Assembly: GCA_045658305.1 (NCBI GenBank)
Contig: JAZOUT010000119.1
Span: forward strand, 1-53,968
Source of the DNA: Aphodosoma sp045658305
GTDB taxonomy: Bacteria; Bacteroidota; Bacteroidia; Bacteroidales; Paludibacteraceae
Length of the DNA stretch: 53,968 nucleotides
Reading direction: 5' to 3'
A model generated the notes under the pieces. It did not search any database. It was not told the DNA's origin and saw nothing but the letters and a program-made list of their open reading frames with translations. The position numbers and the translations under genes were made by a program. Below, piece after piece: positions 39,749 through 49,806 of this stretch. Position 1 is the first letter of the stretch; each line of letters opens with the position of its first letter.

Positions 39749-42700
39749 ATGATTATGAAATTTAAGAATACTTTTTTTAGAACATTAAGAAGTGCAATTT
39801 TTTTAATTGCGATGTTTTTGTTTGCTGTGCCACAATTTATTTCGGCAGCAGATATTAATTGGAACTGGGGCAATCATGCCAAAGTTGAATGGGACAAAGG
39901 TAAAGGTGCCATTAAGTTTTCTTTCGTTTGTTATACCGAAGCCGGTAAAGACGACCGTACGGAATATTTGAATCTTTACATTGATGGTGATAAATATTTA
40001 GATGCATATAATAACCATCAAGCTGATGCAAGTTACCACTGGGTAAATCTTGAGAGTTGGTATTCTAAAACAGTCTATGCTGATTCAAGAGATGGTTGGA
40101 AGGAGATTACAATAAGTACATCTGGCGATAATGTAAACTTTAATGGAGCTCAGCCTTGTTGGGCTATTGTATATATATATCCACAATCTAAGCATATGAA
40201 CAAAACAGTCTCAATTAAATTGGAAGGTAGAGTTCGAGATTCTGAAGATGATACTTGGTCATATAATACAACAACTAATCTTACAACTTCTACATATTCA
40301 TATCAGCCAAAATTAACTTCTGGCGGATGGGATTTAAGTAATGGTAAATTTAAGGTTATTTTGTCAGAACTTACTAATGGGGATGCATATAATCAAACTC
40401 AATCTACAATACAGCTTCGAACAAAAATGTTTGATGCTAATGATTATATTAACCGTAATTTTTCTTATAAAACAAGTAAGGGGCAAAAAACTATCAATAA
40501 AACATTTAGTGAAACTAATTATGTAGGTTATTCAGACTATAACAATTCTACTAATGTTACAGCTCAACAATTTGCAAATGGTGTTACTTTTAGTGCTGTT
40601 GCTGTAACCGATCCTGATGCAGGTTCAGGTACTTATACTAAAGAAGAAGCGTGGTCAAATTCTATTCACACAGGTCGAACTGCTACATTTGAAAAGCGTA
40701 ATTTGACTATTACGCAAAATAATCGCGAAATCGAGCTTCAGTGGGAGGTGTACAACCCAACAAATTCGACTAATCTTAATACAGCTATTTTTGCTGTTGA
40801 AAAATATGACGGATCTAAATGGGTTCAAATAGATTCTGTTCCATATACATATTCTTCTTCTAAATATTCTTATGTATATAAACTTTCTGATGCCGAGTGT
40901 AATAAAGGTGCAGTAACATACAAATTCCGTGTTTGGAAGAAGATGTTTAGCAAGCAAAGTTTATGGTATCAGTTTATGAGTACTTACGAAACTTCAAAAA
41001 CTATCTATACCGACTATAAAAAAGTTTCTTCTGTTTCGGTGAGTCCTGTTACTGGCAAAAACGAGGCTATAGTTTCTTGGGATTTGGGTGTTAATGGTAT
41101 TTGGGATAACAAAGGTGCTTATACTCTCACTCTTACACCTGCTTCTGGTTCTGCTATTACTCTTACTCCTGCGTACGATGTAAGAGAGATGAAAGTTACT
41201 GGATTAGTTGGTTGTGTGCGCTATTCTGTCGTAATTGCGCAAACTGCAATGTCTAAATCCCACTATACTACTGATGCATATTCATTCTTAATGCCAAATA
41301 CAGGTAAACGTGAGATTACTAATTATGAGGTGTCGAAAGGTTATTATAGTGATAATGTGATGCTTTCGTGGGATATCCCTTCTAATGCAAGTGATTTCAA
41401 CTACTTCAACATCACACGTACTCCTATCGATGGTTCTACTCAGGCTGTTCAAGTTGCTCAAATCCAACACTCGGGTTTGACATCTTATAGCTATCAAGAC
41501 AAGGCTATGAGTGCGGGTCAACTCTACAATTATACTGTTGAGGGCTATTCTCAATGTGATGGTTCACCTTCTTTAGGTGCGTCTGTTACCGATATAGGTT
41601 TCAGTCAACCTTATGCTACTGTTTCAGGACGCGTTGCGTATGAAGGCGATCAAGCTGTGCCTGGTGTCACAGTTGCTGTTACTGGTGGCGATAATAGTCA
41701 AGAAAATTATTCTATTCACTTCGACGGTAATAGTCCAACTTCGCACATCAAATTGCCTGCCGATGTAATCGATTTCAAAAATAATTCGGCTATTACCTTC
41801 CAAGCATGGATCAACCCTGACGTAAATTCGGCAGGAGCATTTATTTTCTCTAAAAACTCAACATTTGATATCATTTTAGATACAGGCAATAAGTTGAAAT
41901 TGTATGTGTTAGGTGCAATGTGGGAAACAGGTAAAGTTCTAACTCCTAACGAATGGATTCACCTCACTTTTGTTGCTCAATTAAATGGAGATAAAACTCA
42001 ATCAACAATGTCTTATTATTTGAATGGGGAGTTTATTGGAAGTAAAACATTCAGTGTGTCTAAAAATATTGATACTTATCTTAATCATGCATTTTATGTT
42101 GCTGCAAATTCCGAAGGAAAAAGTGGCTATCGTGGCAATATTGATGAAATTCGTTTCTGGAATAAGGTTCTTGATGCTGAAACTATCAAAAGCAACTATA
42201 ATGCCTATATTTCTGGTCGTGAAGAAGGTCTTTGGGCTTACTATCGTTGTAACGAAATGGGCATATCTAAGGTATTTGACCAATCTGGTCGTAATGGTGT
42301 ATTCAATAAGCATGATGGTGAGTTGGGCGTAATGGCTACACACTCTACTTTGGTGCCATCAGCAGAACAACTCTCTAATAAAACCGTTACTGATGCCGAT
42401 GGTAACTATTTGATTAATACTATTCCTTACACTTCAGAGGGCGTTCAATACAATGTTGTGCCGCTCTTTGGTGTGCACGAATTCCGTCCTAACAAAAAAC
42501 CTATTTTTGCATCACCTTCTTCTGTGGTATTTAATAATGTTGATTTTGAGGATGTATCTTCATTTGATGTAGAGGGCGTGGTTTATTATGAAAATACAAA
42601 TCACCCTGTCGAAGGTTGTACATTCTATATTGATGGTAATATTTGTTCGCGCGATGGCGAAATGGTTACTTCTGATGCTGAAGGTAAATTCAAAATCAGT

Positions 42701-45700
42701 GTGCCTATTGGCGACCACTTTATTCAAGTCAAAAAACAAGGACATGTATTTGCTAACGACGGTCGTTTCCCTACTGACCCAAATGGTCTTGGTACTCGTT
42801 TTACTTTCGAGCAACCTATGCAAAATCTCACTTTCACAGATATAACTAAAGTTACTGTGGCAGGTCGCGTTGTTGGTGGTGAAATTGAAGAGCAAAAACC
42901 TCTTGGTTTGGGTGAAAGTAAAGCTAATATTGGTAAGGCTCAAATTAAGTTGACAACAGGATATAAAATGAATGTGGTAACATCAACTATTGGTGCGTCA
43001 ACTACTTTGACTGATAATACAGTTGATTTGTTATATGAAAATACAACAAGTGATGTTAATTGTAAAGCTTATGTTAAGGGTGGTGATGCTACATTAGTAA
43101 AAGAAATTATTATTGAAACAGACTCAGTAACTGGTGAGTTTGCAGTGCAATTGCCTCCAACTCAATATACCGTATCGGGAGTGAATATTCTTTCTAACGA
43201 CGAAATAATATTCTCGCCTGCAACAATTGCTATGATTGATGCCACAAATCCGTTGAATGTGAAGACAGATTCTGTTGTTGTTGAAAGCGGCGAAACACGT
43301 AAGTTTGAATATGTTGCATCGCTTAAGTTGGCTCATCGCGTAACACCTGAGTTTATTGTTACACATAATGCTGATGGTTCGTTTGGTGAAAAATCAATTA
43401 AATATAACGACATGGAAAATCCTGAAGGGGTAGATGTAGAGTTATATAAAGTTTTAGAAGATGGTTCAATAGAGTATACATTTGGTCATCCAGTGTTCTT
43501 GCAAGAGTCGCCATATACATTCCAAATGCGTGCATTTGAAGAGTATGTTAATTATGATAGTGGCGAGCCTGTATATGACCGAGTGCCATTGGAAAATTCA
43601 GTAGTAACAATTATCAATCAGTTTGGAACAGGTCAATTTGTTTGTATTGAAGGCGAAAATGATGGTAAAATTGACACATTACAATTGGCTGAAAATCAGG
43701 TAGCGCTCGATTCTGCAGGTTCTGCTAAATATGAATTTGTGACAGGTTTCCCTAATATTATTGAGCCTTATACTCTTGGCATGAATATTAAGTACAATAC
43801 TAACGGACAAGACTTAGAGTGGAGCCAAAATTCAACATTCCAAGCAATCGTATTTGGTGAATTGCCTTCAGGTACCAATTTTGTGACATCTGGTCCTGAC
43901 AAAGTGATGATGATTCTTCGTGACCCTGCTGGTACTAATTCATATTCATTCTACGAAGAGGGAGTTACAATTACAGAGGTTGAGCAAGATGGAGGTTCGT
44001 TTGTTACAAATAATGAGGTGACAACTATTACTAAATTGGGTGTTGAAGCAACTACATTTGTAGGTAGTCCTATTGGTTTTGGCGTGATTACTGAAGCGAA
44101 AGCTAATTTTGACCTTGAAGTAGGACTTAATGTTAATTATGACTATTCTGGTTATAACGAATGGACTTCTACTGTCACTACTACAGAGCGCATTAGCACA
44201 TCGTCTGAAGCGGATTATGTAGGCTCAAACGGCGACGTATTCGTTGGTGCTGCAACCAATATTTTGTTTGGTAATGCTCGTAGCATTGGTTTGCAACGTA
44301 ATGTTGAGGATAATACATTCTCTATTGCTCGTACTGATGTTATTACAACTGGTACAGAGTTCTCAACTGGATTTAAATATACTCAATATTATGTTGAAAA
44401 TGTATTGATTCCTAATCTCTATCTCACTCGTAATTCTTTGTTACAACAAGTGTCTTCAGTTGAGGATATTGTGAATAATGGCAATGAACCTATCTATGTT
44501 ACAACTCTTTCGCCTGAAGATGAACGTTTTGGTAGTGATAACTTTGACGAAGAAGTATGGGGCAATAAAGCTGTAGATAAAGATAAATTGAATGGTCCAA
44601 GTTACACAATGATTCTTCCTGCGACATTAGATCCTAATGTAGTTTATGAAGATAAAGTTCGTTGGCATAATTCTCAAATCAGCAAATGGATTCAAACTCT
44701 TGCTGATAACGAAGAAGCGAAGGTAAAAGCTATTAAAGAACGTGAAACATATCTTCAAGAGAATCATTCATTTGATGCTGGGGCTATTATTGAATCGTCA
44801 ATTCAAACATGTGAGGCTGAAACAACAAATAATGCTCATGAATTTGAAACGTTGGTGGTGGCTGGTGGTTCAACAGGTGGAACTATTAGTGGTACTGGTG
44901 TTGCAGTTACGGCACGTACAACAACAGGTGGTCGATATTTCGGACATACCGAAAATTCAAGTGAAACTTGTCTTACTACAGGTTACGTACTTCAAGAGGC
45001 AGGTTATAATGATGCACTTACTATTGATGTGTTTAATTCGCCTGATGGTTTTGGCCCTATCTTCTCTACTCGTGGTGGTCAGACTTCTTGCCCTTATGAA
45101 GGCGCAGAAAAGACTAAATATTATGAGCCAGGTAGCGAGATTTCTACTGCTACAATGCAAATAGAAATACCACAACTTTCTGTTGTAAATGCTTTTGCGA
45201 CTGAAGTTCCTACTGGCAAAGCAGCTACTTATACACTTCGTCTTGAAAATATTTCAGAGACAGGCGATGATATTTGGTTTGACCTTGGTGTTGTTGATGC
45301 CACTAATCCAAATGGAGCTATCATAACAATGGATGGAGGATTCCTTACTGAGTCTGGTCGTGCGATATTGGTTCCTGCTGATGGTACAATTGAAAAGACT
45401 ATCCAACTTAAGCAATCCGACCTCGGTGTGCTTGATTTTGAAAATATCCAAATCGTGCTTAAATCGCAATGTCAAGGCGACCCGACTGGTACATTCCCTG
45501 CAATTGCAGATACAGTGTCTATTTCGGCTAATTTTGTGCCTTCTTGCTCTGATATTACATTGCAAATCGAAGAGCGTATACTTAATTCTTATACAGGTTC
45601 AGATTTGCAAATTGTAGTGAAAGACTTTGATCGCGCATTCCGCAATTTTAAAGGCGTACGCATCCAATATAAAGGCGAGCGCGATATTGATTGGAGTCTT

Positions 45701-48700
45701 GCTCAAGAGTATGTTGTCAATGCAGACGATAAGACAGAAACCAACATTTTGTTAGAGTCAAATTCTATCGATTACACATTTGATATGTCTAATTCGGCAT
45801 TGTTGCCAGACCAAACTTATATGTTCCGCGCTATAACAATGTGCGACTTTGGTTCGGGTGAAATTCATAACGAATCAGAGACTATCAATGTGATTAAGGA
45901 TATGACAAAACCTATGTTGCTCGGCAATCCATTGCCTGCAAATGGCATTTTAACTGCTGATGGTGAGGTGTCGGTTACATTCAACGAAGATATTAAATCT
46001 TCAAGCCTTCGCGATGTTGATAATTTCATAGTTAGGGCTAAATTGAATGGATATCGTGTTGATCATAGTGTGGCTATGAACTTTACTGGAGGTGCCCCTG
46101 CAACGACAGAGGCAGATATAGACCTCTCGGCTCGTGATTTTGCATTTAACTTCTGGTTGAACTATTCTAAAGCTGCTACTATTATCGAACATGGACAAGC
46201 TTCTTCTAAATTTGTTGTGGCACTTAACAACGCTGGCAATCTTGTAGTGAAAATCAACGACAAAGTCTACACTTCTACCGCGGTAGTTCCAACCGACAAA
46301 TGGGTATTTGTATCAGTATCTTATCGTTATGCACAAGGAAGCAGTCGTCTTACTGCTCATTATGCAAGCGATGCTATTTCTGTCGAGTTGTTTATGAATA
46401 CTCTTGTTGCCGACTATTATGGTAGAGGTCGTTTGGCTATTGGCGAAAGTTTGAATGCTTCGATGCATGAATTTACGATGTGGAATAATGCACGTGAATT
46501 TGCTGTTGCTCAAAGCGAGATGTACGAATCTAAACGTCCAAGCACACCTAATTTGATAGGTTATTGGCGTATGGATGAGGGTTATGGTATTGTGGCAGAA
46601 GATTGTGTACGTAATCGTCATTTGACACTTCCTGCACAAAATGCATGGTATGTTGCAGGTGAAAATATTGCTCTTTCACTTGATGGTACGCAGTATGTGG
46701 CAATGAATATAGCTACAGTTGCTCCTTATGAAACCGAAGACTTTATGTTTGAACTCTGGTTCCGTGCAGGCGAGCAAGATGGAGCAGCTACATTGTTCAC
46801 TAACAGCAAAGGCTTTAGTATTGGTTTTGATGTCGATGGTAATTTGACTTTCAATAATGAAATTTTCAATTCTCAACTCTCAATTCTCGATAATCAATGG
46901 CATCATTTGGCTATTAATTCACTTCGCAATGGCGCAACTATTCTTTATATTGATGGTGTGGCGGTGAAACAAATAGCATCTAAGGCTATGCCGGTGATTG
47001 CAAGTGACCGCATAGTGTTTGGAGCCGACCGCTATCACCCTGAGAATGATGCAAATGGATGGGCATATCGCAACTATTTCCGTGGCGCAATAGATGAAGT
47101 TCGTTTGTGGAATGCTTCTCTTACAGCCGATTATGTTCGCGATAATATGCATAATCGAGTAGAGGCAGATGTAGATGGTTTGGCGGCTTATTATCCATTT
47201 GAGAAAACGACGGTTAATGCTTATAATCAAGCAGAGGTAGTGTTCGATATTGCTGACCATAGTATTAATAACGTAGGAGAACTTGAATTGTCAACTTCAA
47301 TAGCTCAACTTTCTACTGAAAATACTCCAGCACTTAAAGAGGCTCCTGAATTGCAAAACGTAGCATTTTCATTTGTAGCTTCTGAACGCAAAGTGGTTAT
47401 TAATATTAACGAAGAGGCCGATATTATTGAGGGTACTACAATTCAATTCTCAGTACATGATGTTTACGATGTCAATAACAACTTGTCTGTGCCTGTTATT
47501 TGGACTGCATATGTGCAACGTAATCTCCTCAAATGGGGCGAAGAAGATGTAGTTATCGAAAAACAATCTCTCGATACTCGCATATTCTCAGTTGATGTAA
47601 TTAACAAAGGTGCAGCATCTGAGTCTTGGTATATCAACAATCTTCCTACTTGGCTTACTGCCGATGTTGAGGCCGGAAGTCTCAATCCATTGTCAGATAT
47701 GACAATTAACTTCACAGTTAGTGCAGCATTGCCAATAGGTCGTTACGAAGAGGTAGTCTATCTCGTTGGCAACAACAACATCTACGAGCCATTAGTTGTA
47801 ACAGTCAATGTCACAGGTCAAGCTCCTGATTGGGTGGTTAATCCAGAAGATTTTGAATACTCTATGTCAATGATTGGTCAGTTGCAAGTGGCTGGCATCG
47901 CATCTGAAGATGTCGAAGACCGTGTAGCTGCATTTATCAATGGTGAATGTGTAGGTATTGCATCTCCAATGTACAATGCTCGTTACGATGCTTATTTCGT
48001 AATGCTCAATATTTATAGTAATGGCAATAATCAACCTGTAGTATTTAAAGTATTTGATGCAAGCACAGGTAATGTCTATCCTGCGGTAGAAACTAGCTCT
48101 AATGTTACATTTGTTACTAATAGTGTTATTGGTAGTATGAATGATCCATTCATTTGGAATGCTAAAGATTTGCTTGAGCAATCTATAAATATGAATCGCG
48201 GATGGAACTGGAATTCAATTTATGTACAACCAGAAAGTAATGCAGTAGAAGATGTTTTGGAATCAGTGGCTTCAGTTGTTGAAATCGCAAAATCTAAAGC
48301 ATCATACACTATGTATGGAAATAACGTTTGGCGTGGAGATTTGACTGATATAAATGTTGGTAAAATGTATAAAATGAAGATGCGTAGTGTAACTGCTCTT
48401 AGTGTAGTAGGTGAACAAGTAGATCCTGCAGCTGAAACTATAACAGTAAAACCAGGTTGGAACTGGATTGGTTATACTGCTTCATTTAATATGTCTGTAG
48501 CAGACGCATTTGCTGATCTCAATCCACAAGATGGTGATGTAGTGAAGAGCAAAACAGATTTTGCTATGTATAATTCATATGAATGGATAGGTACTCTTAC
48601 TACTCTTGCTCCTGGTTATGGATATATGTATTATTCAACTGCTAATGAGGAAAAAGAATTTACTTATCCTGCTCAATCATTGTCTCAGTCTGCTCAAATG

Positions 48701-49240
48701 AGGGTTGTTCAACGTCGTGCTAATGAGTTTACGGTTGATGATAATAGTAAATATTCTGGTAATATGACAATTGTTGCAGTGGTTAAGAATGGTGCTGTGA
48801 TGGAGCCTGTTGCAGAGGTGGGCGTTTTTGCTGGTGCTGAATGTCGTGGCGCAAATGTGAGTGAGGCTGATGGTTTGGTATTCCTTACTGTTGCTGGTGA
48901 GGGTTATGGTGATGTGCTTACATTCAAAGTGAAGGTTGGTAGTGAAGTTTATCAGGTTAAGAGAACTATTGTTTTTGAAGATGATGCTACGCTTGGAACT
49001 CTTGATGAGCCATATATTATCCAAATTGGAGAAGATACTGGTGTTGATGATATGATAATTACTTTGGCTGATGTTTATACTAGAGATGGACAACTTGTGG
49101 TTGAGGGATGGAATGGTGATTATGTTGTTTATGATGCAGTGGGTCGTATGGTTTATACTGGTTCGGCACAAACTGTTGTTCTCCCTCGTGGAGTTTATAT
49201 GGTTTGTCTTGGTAGTGAAACTCAAAAGGTGGTTTTGTAA
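39749..49240 (+). CDS. giant secreted multidomain protein with LamG domains and T9SS-like sorting domain
   Basis: 3,163 residues. Signal peptide (about 1-35); beta-rich and Fn3-like domains (about 36-620). A carboxypeptidase-regulatory-like domain starts near 622 (ATVSGRVAYEGDQAVPG) and resumes near 875 (TDADGNYLI), with a LamG jellyroll (about 650-865) between. Two more such domains follow (about 937-1010 and 1033-1147). A large unassigned block (about 1150-1800) contains MMILRDPAGTNSYSF. After beta domains (1800-2050), an SbsA/Big_5-like Ig domain starts near 2054 (NPLPANGILTADGEVSVTF) and resumes near 2538, with two LamG domains between (about 2107-2280 and 2305-2484). Then come a BACON-like domain (about 2590-2690), two GWNW repeats (about 2815 and 2900) and a C-terminal domain (VYDAVGRMVY, LPRGVYMV) of T9SS type-A sorting form. 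It is probably secreted and cell-attached; the function may be adhesion or glycan binding. No enzyme motif seen. Confidence 0.85.
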   Translation: MIMKFKNTFFRTLRSAIFLIAMFLFAVPQFISAADINWNWGNHAKVEWDKGKGAIKFSFVCYTEAGKDDRTEYLNLYIDGDKYLDAYNNHQADASYHWVNLESWYSKTVYADSRDGWKEITISTSGDNVNFNGAQPCWAIVYIYPQSKHMNKTVSIKLEGRVRDSEDDTWSYNTTTNLTTSTYSYQPKLTSGGWDLSNGKFKVILSELTNGDAYNQTQSTIQLRTKMFDANDYINRNFSYKTSKGQKTINKTFSETNYVGYSDYNNSTNVTAQQFANGVTFSAVAVTDPDAGSGTYTKEEAWSNSIHTGRTATFEKRNLTITQNNREIELQWEVYNPTNSTNLNTAIFAVEKYDGSKWVQIDSVPYTYSSSKYSYVYKLSDAECNKGAVTYKFRVWKKMFSKQSLWYQFMSTYETSKTIYTDYKKVSSVSVSPVTGKNEAIVSWDLGVNGIWDNKGAYTLTLTPASGSAITLTPAYDVREMKVTGLVGCVRYSVVIAQTAMSKSHYTTDAYSFLMPNTGKREITNYEVSKGYYSDNVMLSWDIPSNASDFNYFNITRTPIDGSTQAVQVAQIQHSGLTSYSYQDKAMSAGQLYNYTVEGYSQCDGSPSLGASVTDIGFSQPYATVSGRVAYEGDQAVPGVTVAVTGGDNSQENYSIHFDGNSPTSHIKLPADVIDFKNNSAITFQAWINPDVNSAGAFIFSKNSTFDIILDTGNKLKLYVLGAMWETGKVLTPNEWIHLTFVAQLNGDKTQSTMSYYLNGEFIGSKTFSVSKNIDTYLNHAFYVAANSEGKSGYRGNIDEIRFWNKVLDAETIKSNYNAYISGREEGLWAYYRCNEMGISKVFDQSGRNGVFNKHDGELGVMATHSTLVPSAEQLSNKTVTDADGNYLINTIPYTSEGVQYNVVPLFGVHEFRPNKKPIFASPSSVVFNNVDFEDVSSFDVEGVVYYENTNHPVEGCTFYIDGNICSRDGEMVTSDAEGKFKISVPIGDHFIQVKKQGHVFANDGRFPTDPNGLGTRFTFEQPMQNLTFTDITKVTVAGRVVGGEIEEQKPLGLGESKANIGKAQIKLTTGYKMNVVTSTIGASTTLTDNTVDLLYENTTSDVNCKAYVKGGDATLVKEIIIETDSVTGEFAVQLPPTQYTVSGVNILSNDEIIFSPATIAMIDATNPLNVKTDSVVVESGETRKFEYVASLKLAHRVTPEFIVTHNADGSFGEKSIKYNDMENPEGVDVELYKVLEDGSIEYTFGHPVFLQESPYTFQMRAFEEYVNYDSGEPVYDRVPLENSVVTIINQFGTGQFVCIEGENDGKIDTLQLAENQVALDSAGSAKYEFVTGFPNIIEPYTLGMNIKYNTNGQDLEWSQNSTFQAIVFGELPSGTNFVTSGPDKVMMILRDPAGTNSYSFYEEGVTITEVEQDGGSFVTNNEVTTITKLGVEATTFVGSPIGFGVITEAKANFDLEVGLNVNYDYSGYNEWTSTVTTTERISTSSEADYVGSNGDVFVGAATNILFGNARSIGLQRNVEDNTFSIARTDVITTGTEFSTGFKYTQYYVENVLIPNLYLTRNSLLQQVSSVEDIVNNGNEPIYVTTLSPEDERFGSDNFDEEVWGNKAVDKDKLNGPSYTMILPATLDPNVVYEDKVRWHNSQISKWIQTLADNEEAKVKAIKERETYLQENHSFDAGAIIESSIQTCEAETTNNAHEFETLVVAGGSTGGTISGTGVAVTARTTTGGRYFGHTENSSETCLTTGYVLQEAGYNDALTIDVFNSPDGFGPIFSTRGGQTSCPYEGAEKTKYYEPGSEISTATMQIEIPQLSVVNAFATEVPTGKAATYTLRLENISETGDDIWFDLGVVDATNPNGAIITMDGGFLTESGRAILVPADGTIEKTIQLKQSDLGVLDFENIQIVLKSQCQGDPTGTFPAIADTVSISANFVPSCSDITLQIEERILNSYTGSDLQIVVKDFDRAFRNFKGVRIQYKGERDIDWSLAQEYVVNADDKTETNILLESNSIDYTFDMSNSALLPDQTYMFRAITMCDFGSGEIHNESETINVIKDMTKPMLLGNPLPANGILTADGEVSVTFNEDIKSSSLRDVDNFIVRAKLNGYRVDHSVAMNFTGGAPATTEADIDLSARDFAFNFWLNYSKAATIIEHGQASSKFVVALNNAGNLVVKINDKVYTSTAVVPTDKWVFVSVSYRYAQGSSRLTAHYASDAISVELFMNTLVADYYGRGRLAIGESLNASMHEFTMWNNAREFAVAQSEMYESKRPSTPNLIGYWRMDEGYGIVAEDCVRNRHLTLPAQNAWYVAGENIALSLDGTQYVAMNIATVAPYETEDFMFELWFRAGEQDGAATLFTNSKGFSIGFDVDGNLTFNNEIFNSQLSILDNQWHHLAINSLRNGATILYIDGVAVKQIASKAMPVIASDRIVFGADRYHPENDANGWAYRNYFRGAIDEVRLWNASLTADYVRDNMHNRVEADVDGLAAYYPFEKTTVNAYNQAEVVFDIADHSINNVGELELSTSIAQLSTENTPALKEAPELQNVAFSFVASERKVVININEEADIIEGTTIQFSVHDVYDVNNNLSVPVIWTAYVQRNLLKWGEEDVVIEKQSLDTRIFSVDVINKGAASESWYINNLPTWLTADVEAGSLNPLSDMTINFTVSAALPIGRYEEVVYLVGNNNIYEPLVVTVNVTGQAPDWVVNPEDFEYSMSMIGQLQVAGIASEDVEDRVAAFINGECVGIASPMYNARYDAYFVMLNIYSNGNNQPVVFKVFDASTGNVYPAVETSSNVTFVTNSVIGSMNDPFIWNAKDLLEQSINMNRGWNWNSIYVQPESNAVEDVLESVASVVEIAKSKASYTMYGNNVWRGDLTDINVGKMYKMKMRSVTALSVVGEQVDPAAETITVKPGWNWIGYTASFNMSVADAFADLNPQDGDVVKSKTDFAMYNSYEWIGTLTTLAPGYGYMYYSTANEEKEFTYPAQSLSQSAQMRVVQRRANEFTVDDNSKYSGNMTIVAVVKNGAVMEPVAEVGVFAGAECRGANVSEADGLVFLTVAGEGYGDVLTFKVKVGSEVYQVKRTIVFEDDATLGTLDEPYIIQIGEDTGVDDMIITLADVYTRDGQLVVEGWNGDYVVYDAVGRMVYTGSAQTVVLPRGVYMVCLGSETQKVVL
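46859..46891. repeat. heptamer repeat inside the giant gene
   Basis: AATTTTC-AATTCTC-AACTCTC-AATTCTC, period 7, encoding IFNSQLSILD within the third LamG domain. Confidence 0.65.
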
Positions 49241-49265
49241 ATTCGTATTTTGAGGTATTAATGTT

Positions 49266-49298
49266 AGAGGCGCAAGATTTTGCGCCTCTTTTTTTTGT
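49266..49298 (+). terminator. terminator of the giant gene
   Basis: AGAGGCGCAA-GATT-TTGCGCCTCT, then eight T, 26 bases after the stop. The giant gene is therefore a single-gene unit separate from the fimbrillin genes. Confidence 0.93.
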
Positions 49299-49329
49299 GT
49301 TGTTAATATTTTTTGGAGGTAGGGTTATT

Positions 49330-49422
49330 ATTTGTTTATCTTATATTTATTATATATTTATAATATATTTATACTATATTTATCCTATATTTATAGTATA
49401 TTTATTATATGTTATAGTATAG
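49330..49422. repeat. 11-bp repeat array 4
   Basis: About seven units (TATATTTATTA, TATATTTATAA, TATATTTATAC, TATATTTATCC, TATATTTATAG), period exactly 11. The longest array in the window. Confidence 0.88.
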
Positions 49423-49806
49423 GAGTGGGTTGGGGTTTATGTTGGTTTAGTTGAAAGTTATATTGTGTGAACTTTTTGTGGGCATTGGAGGGGATGTTTA
49501 TTTTTTGGGTTGGAGGTTGTTTTGTTTGATTATGTTGCGGTTGATTTTTGTGTGGTTTTTTAGAGGTTGATCTTTTTATATAAAAGGTTTTAATTTAATT
49601 GATGAAGAATAGCGTGTTGAGTGGTGATTTTTGCTTTTAATTTTGATGTTTTGTTGAAAATAGATAAATTTTTGGGTGTGTTTTGTATGATTTGTGTATG
49701 TGAAATAATGGTGAGTTTGTGTTATTTTTTGTGTTTTTTTTTGAGAATTGGAAAAGTTTAATTGGAAATATTGTGTTTTATTTATTTTTTATGTAGTGGA
49801 TTAACA

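Larger units (their letters stand above)
49241..49806. other. intergenic region between giant gene and fimbrillin operon
   Basis: 566 bases: terminator, 11-bp array 4 (49330-49422) with its tail (TTGGTTTAGTTGAAAGTTAT, about 49444-49463), then about 340 bases of T/G-rich sequence. No clean TAnnTTTG promoter was found here, though TATGATTTG near 49687 comes close. Confidence 0.65.

Noticed and set aside
40655..49225. Several - strand frames of 70-180 codons inside the giant gene
   Set aside because: They lack start signals, domains and normal composition; they are antisense shadows of a strongly coding + strand.
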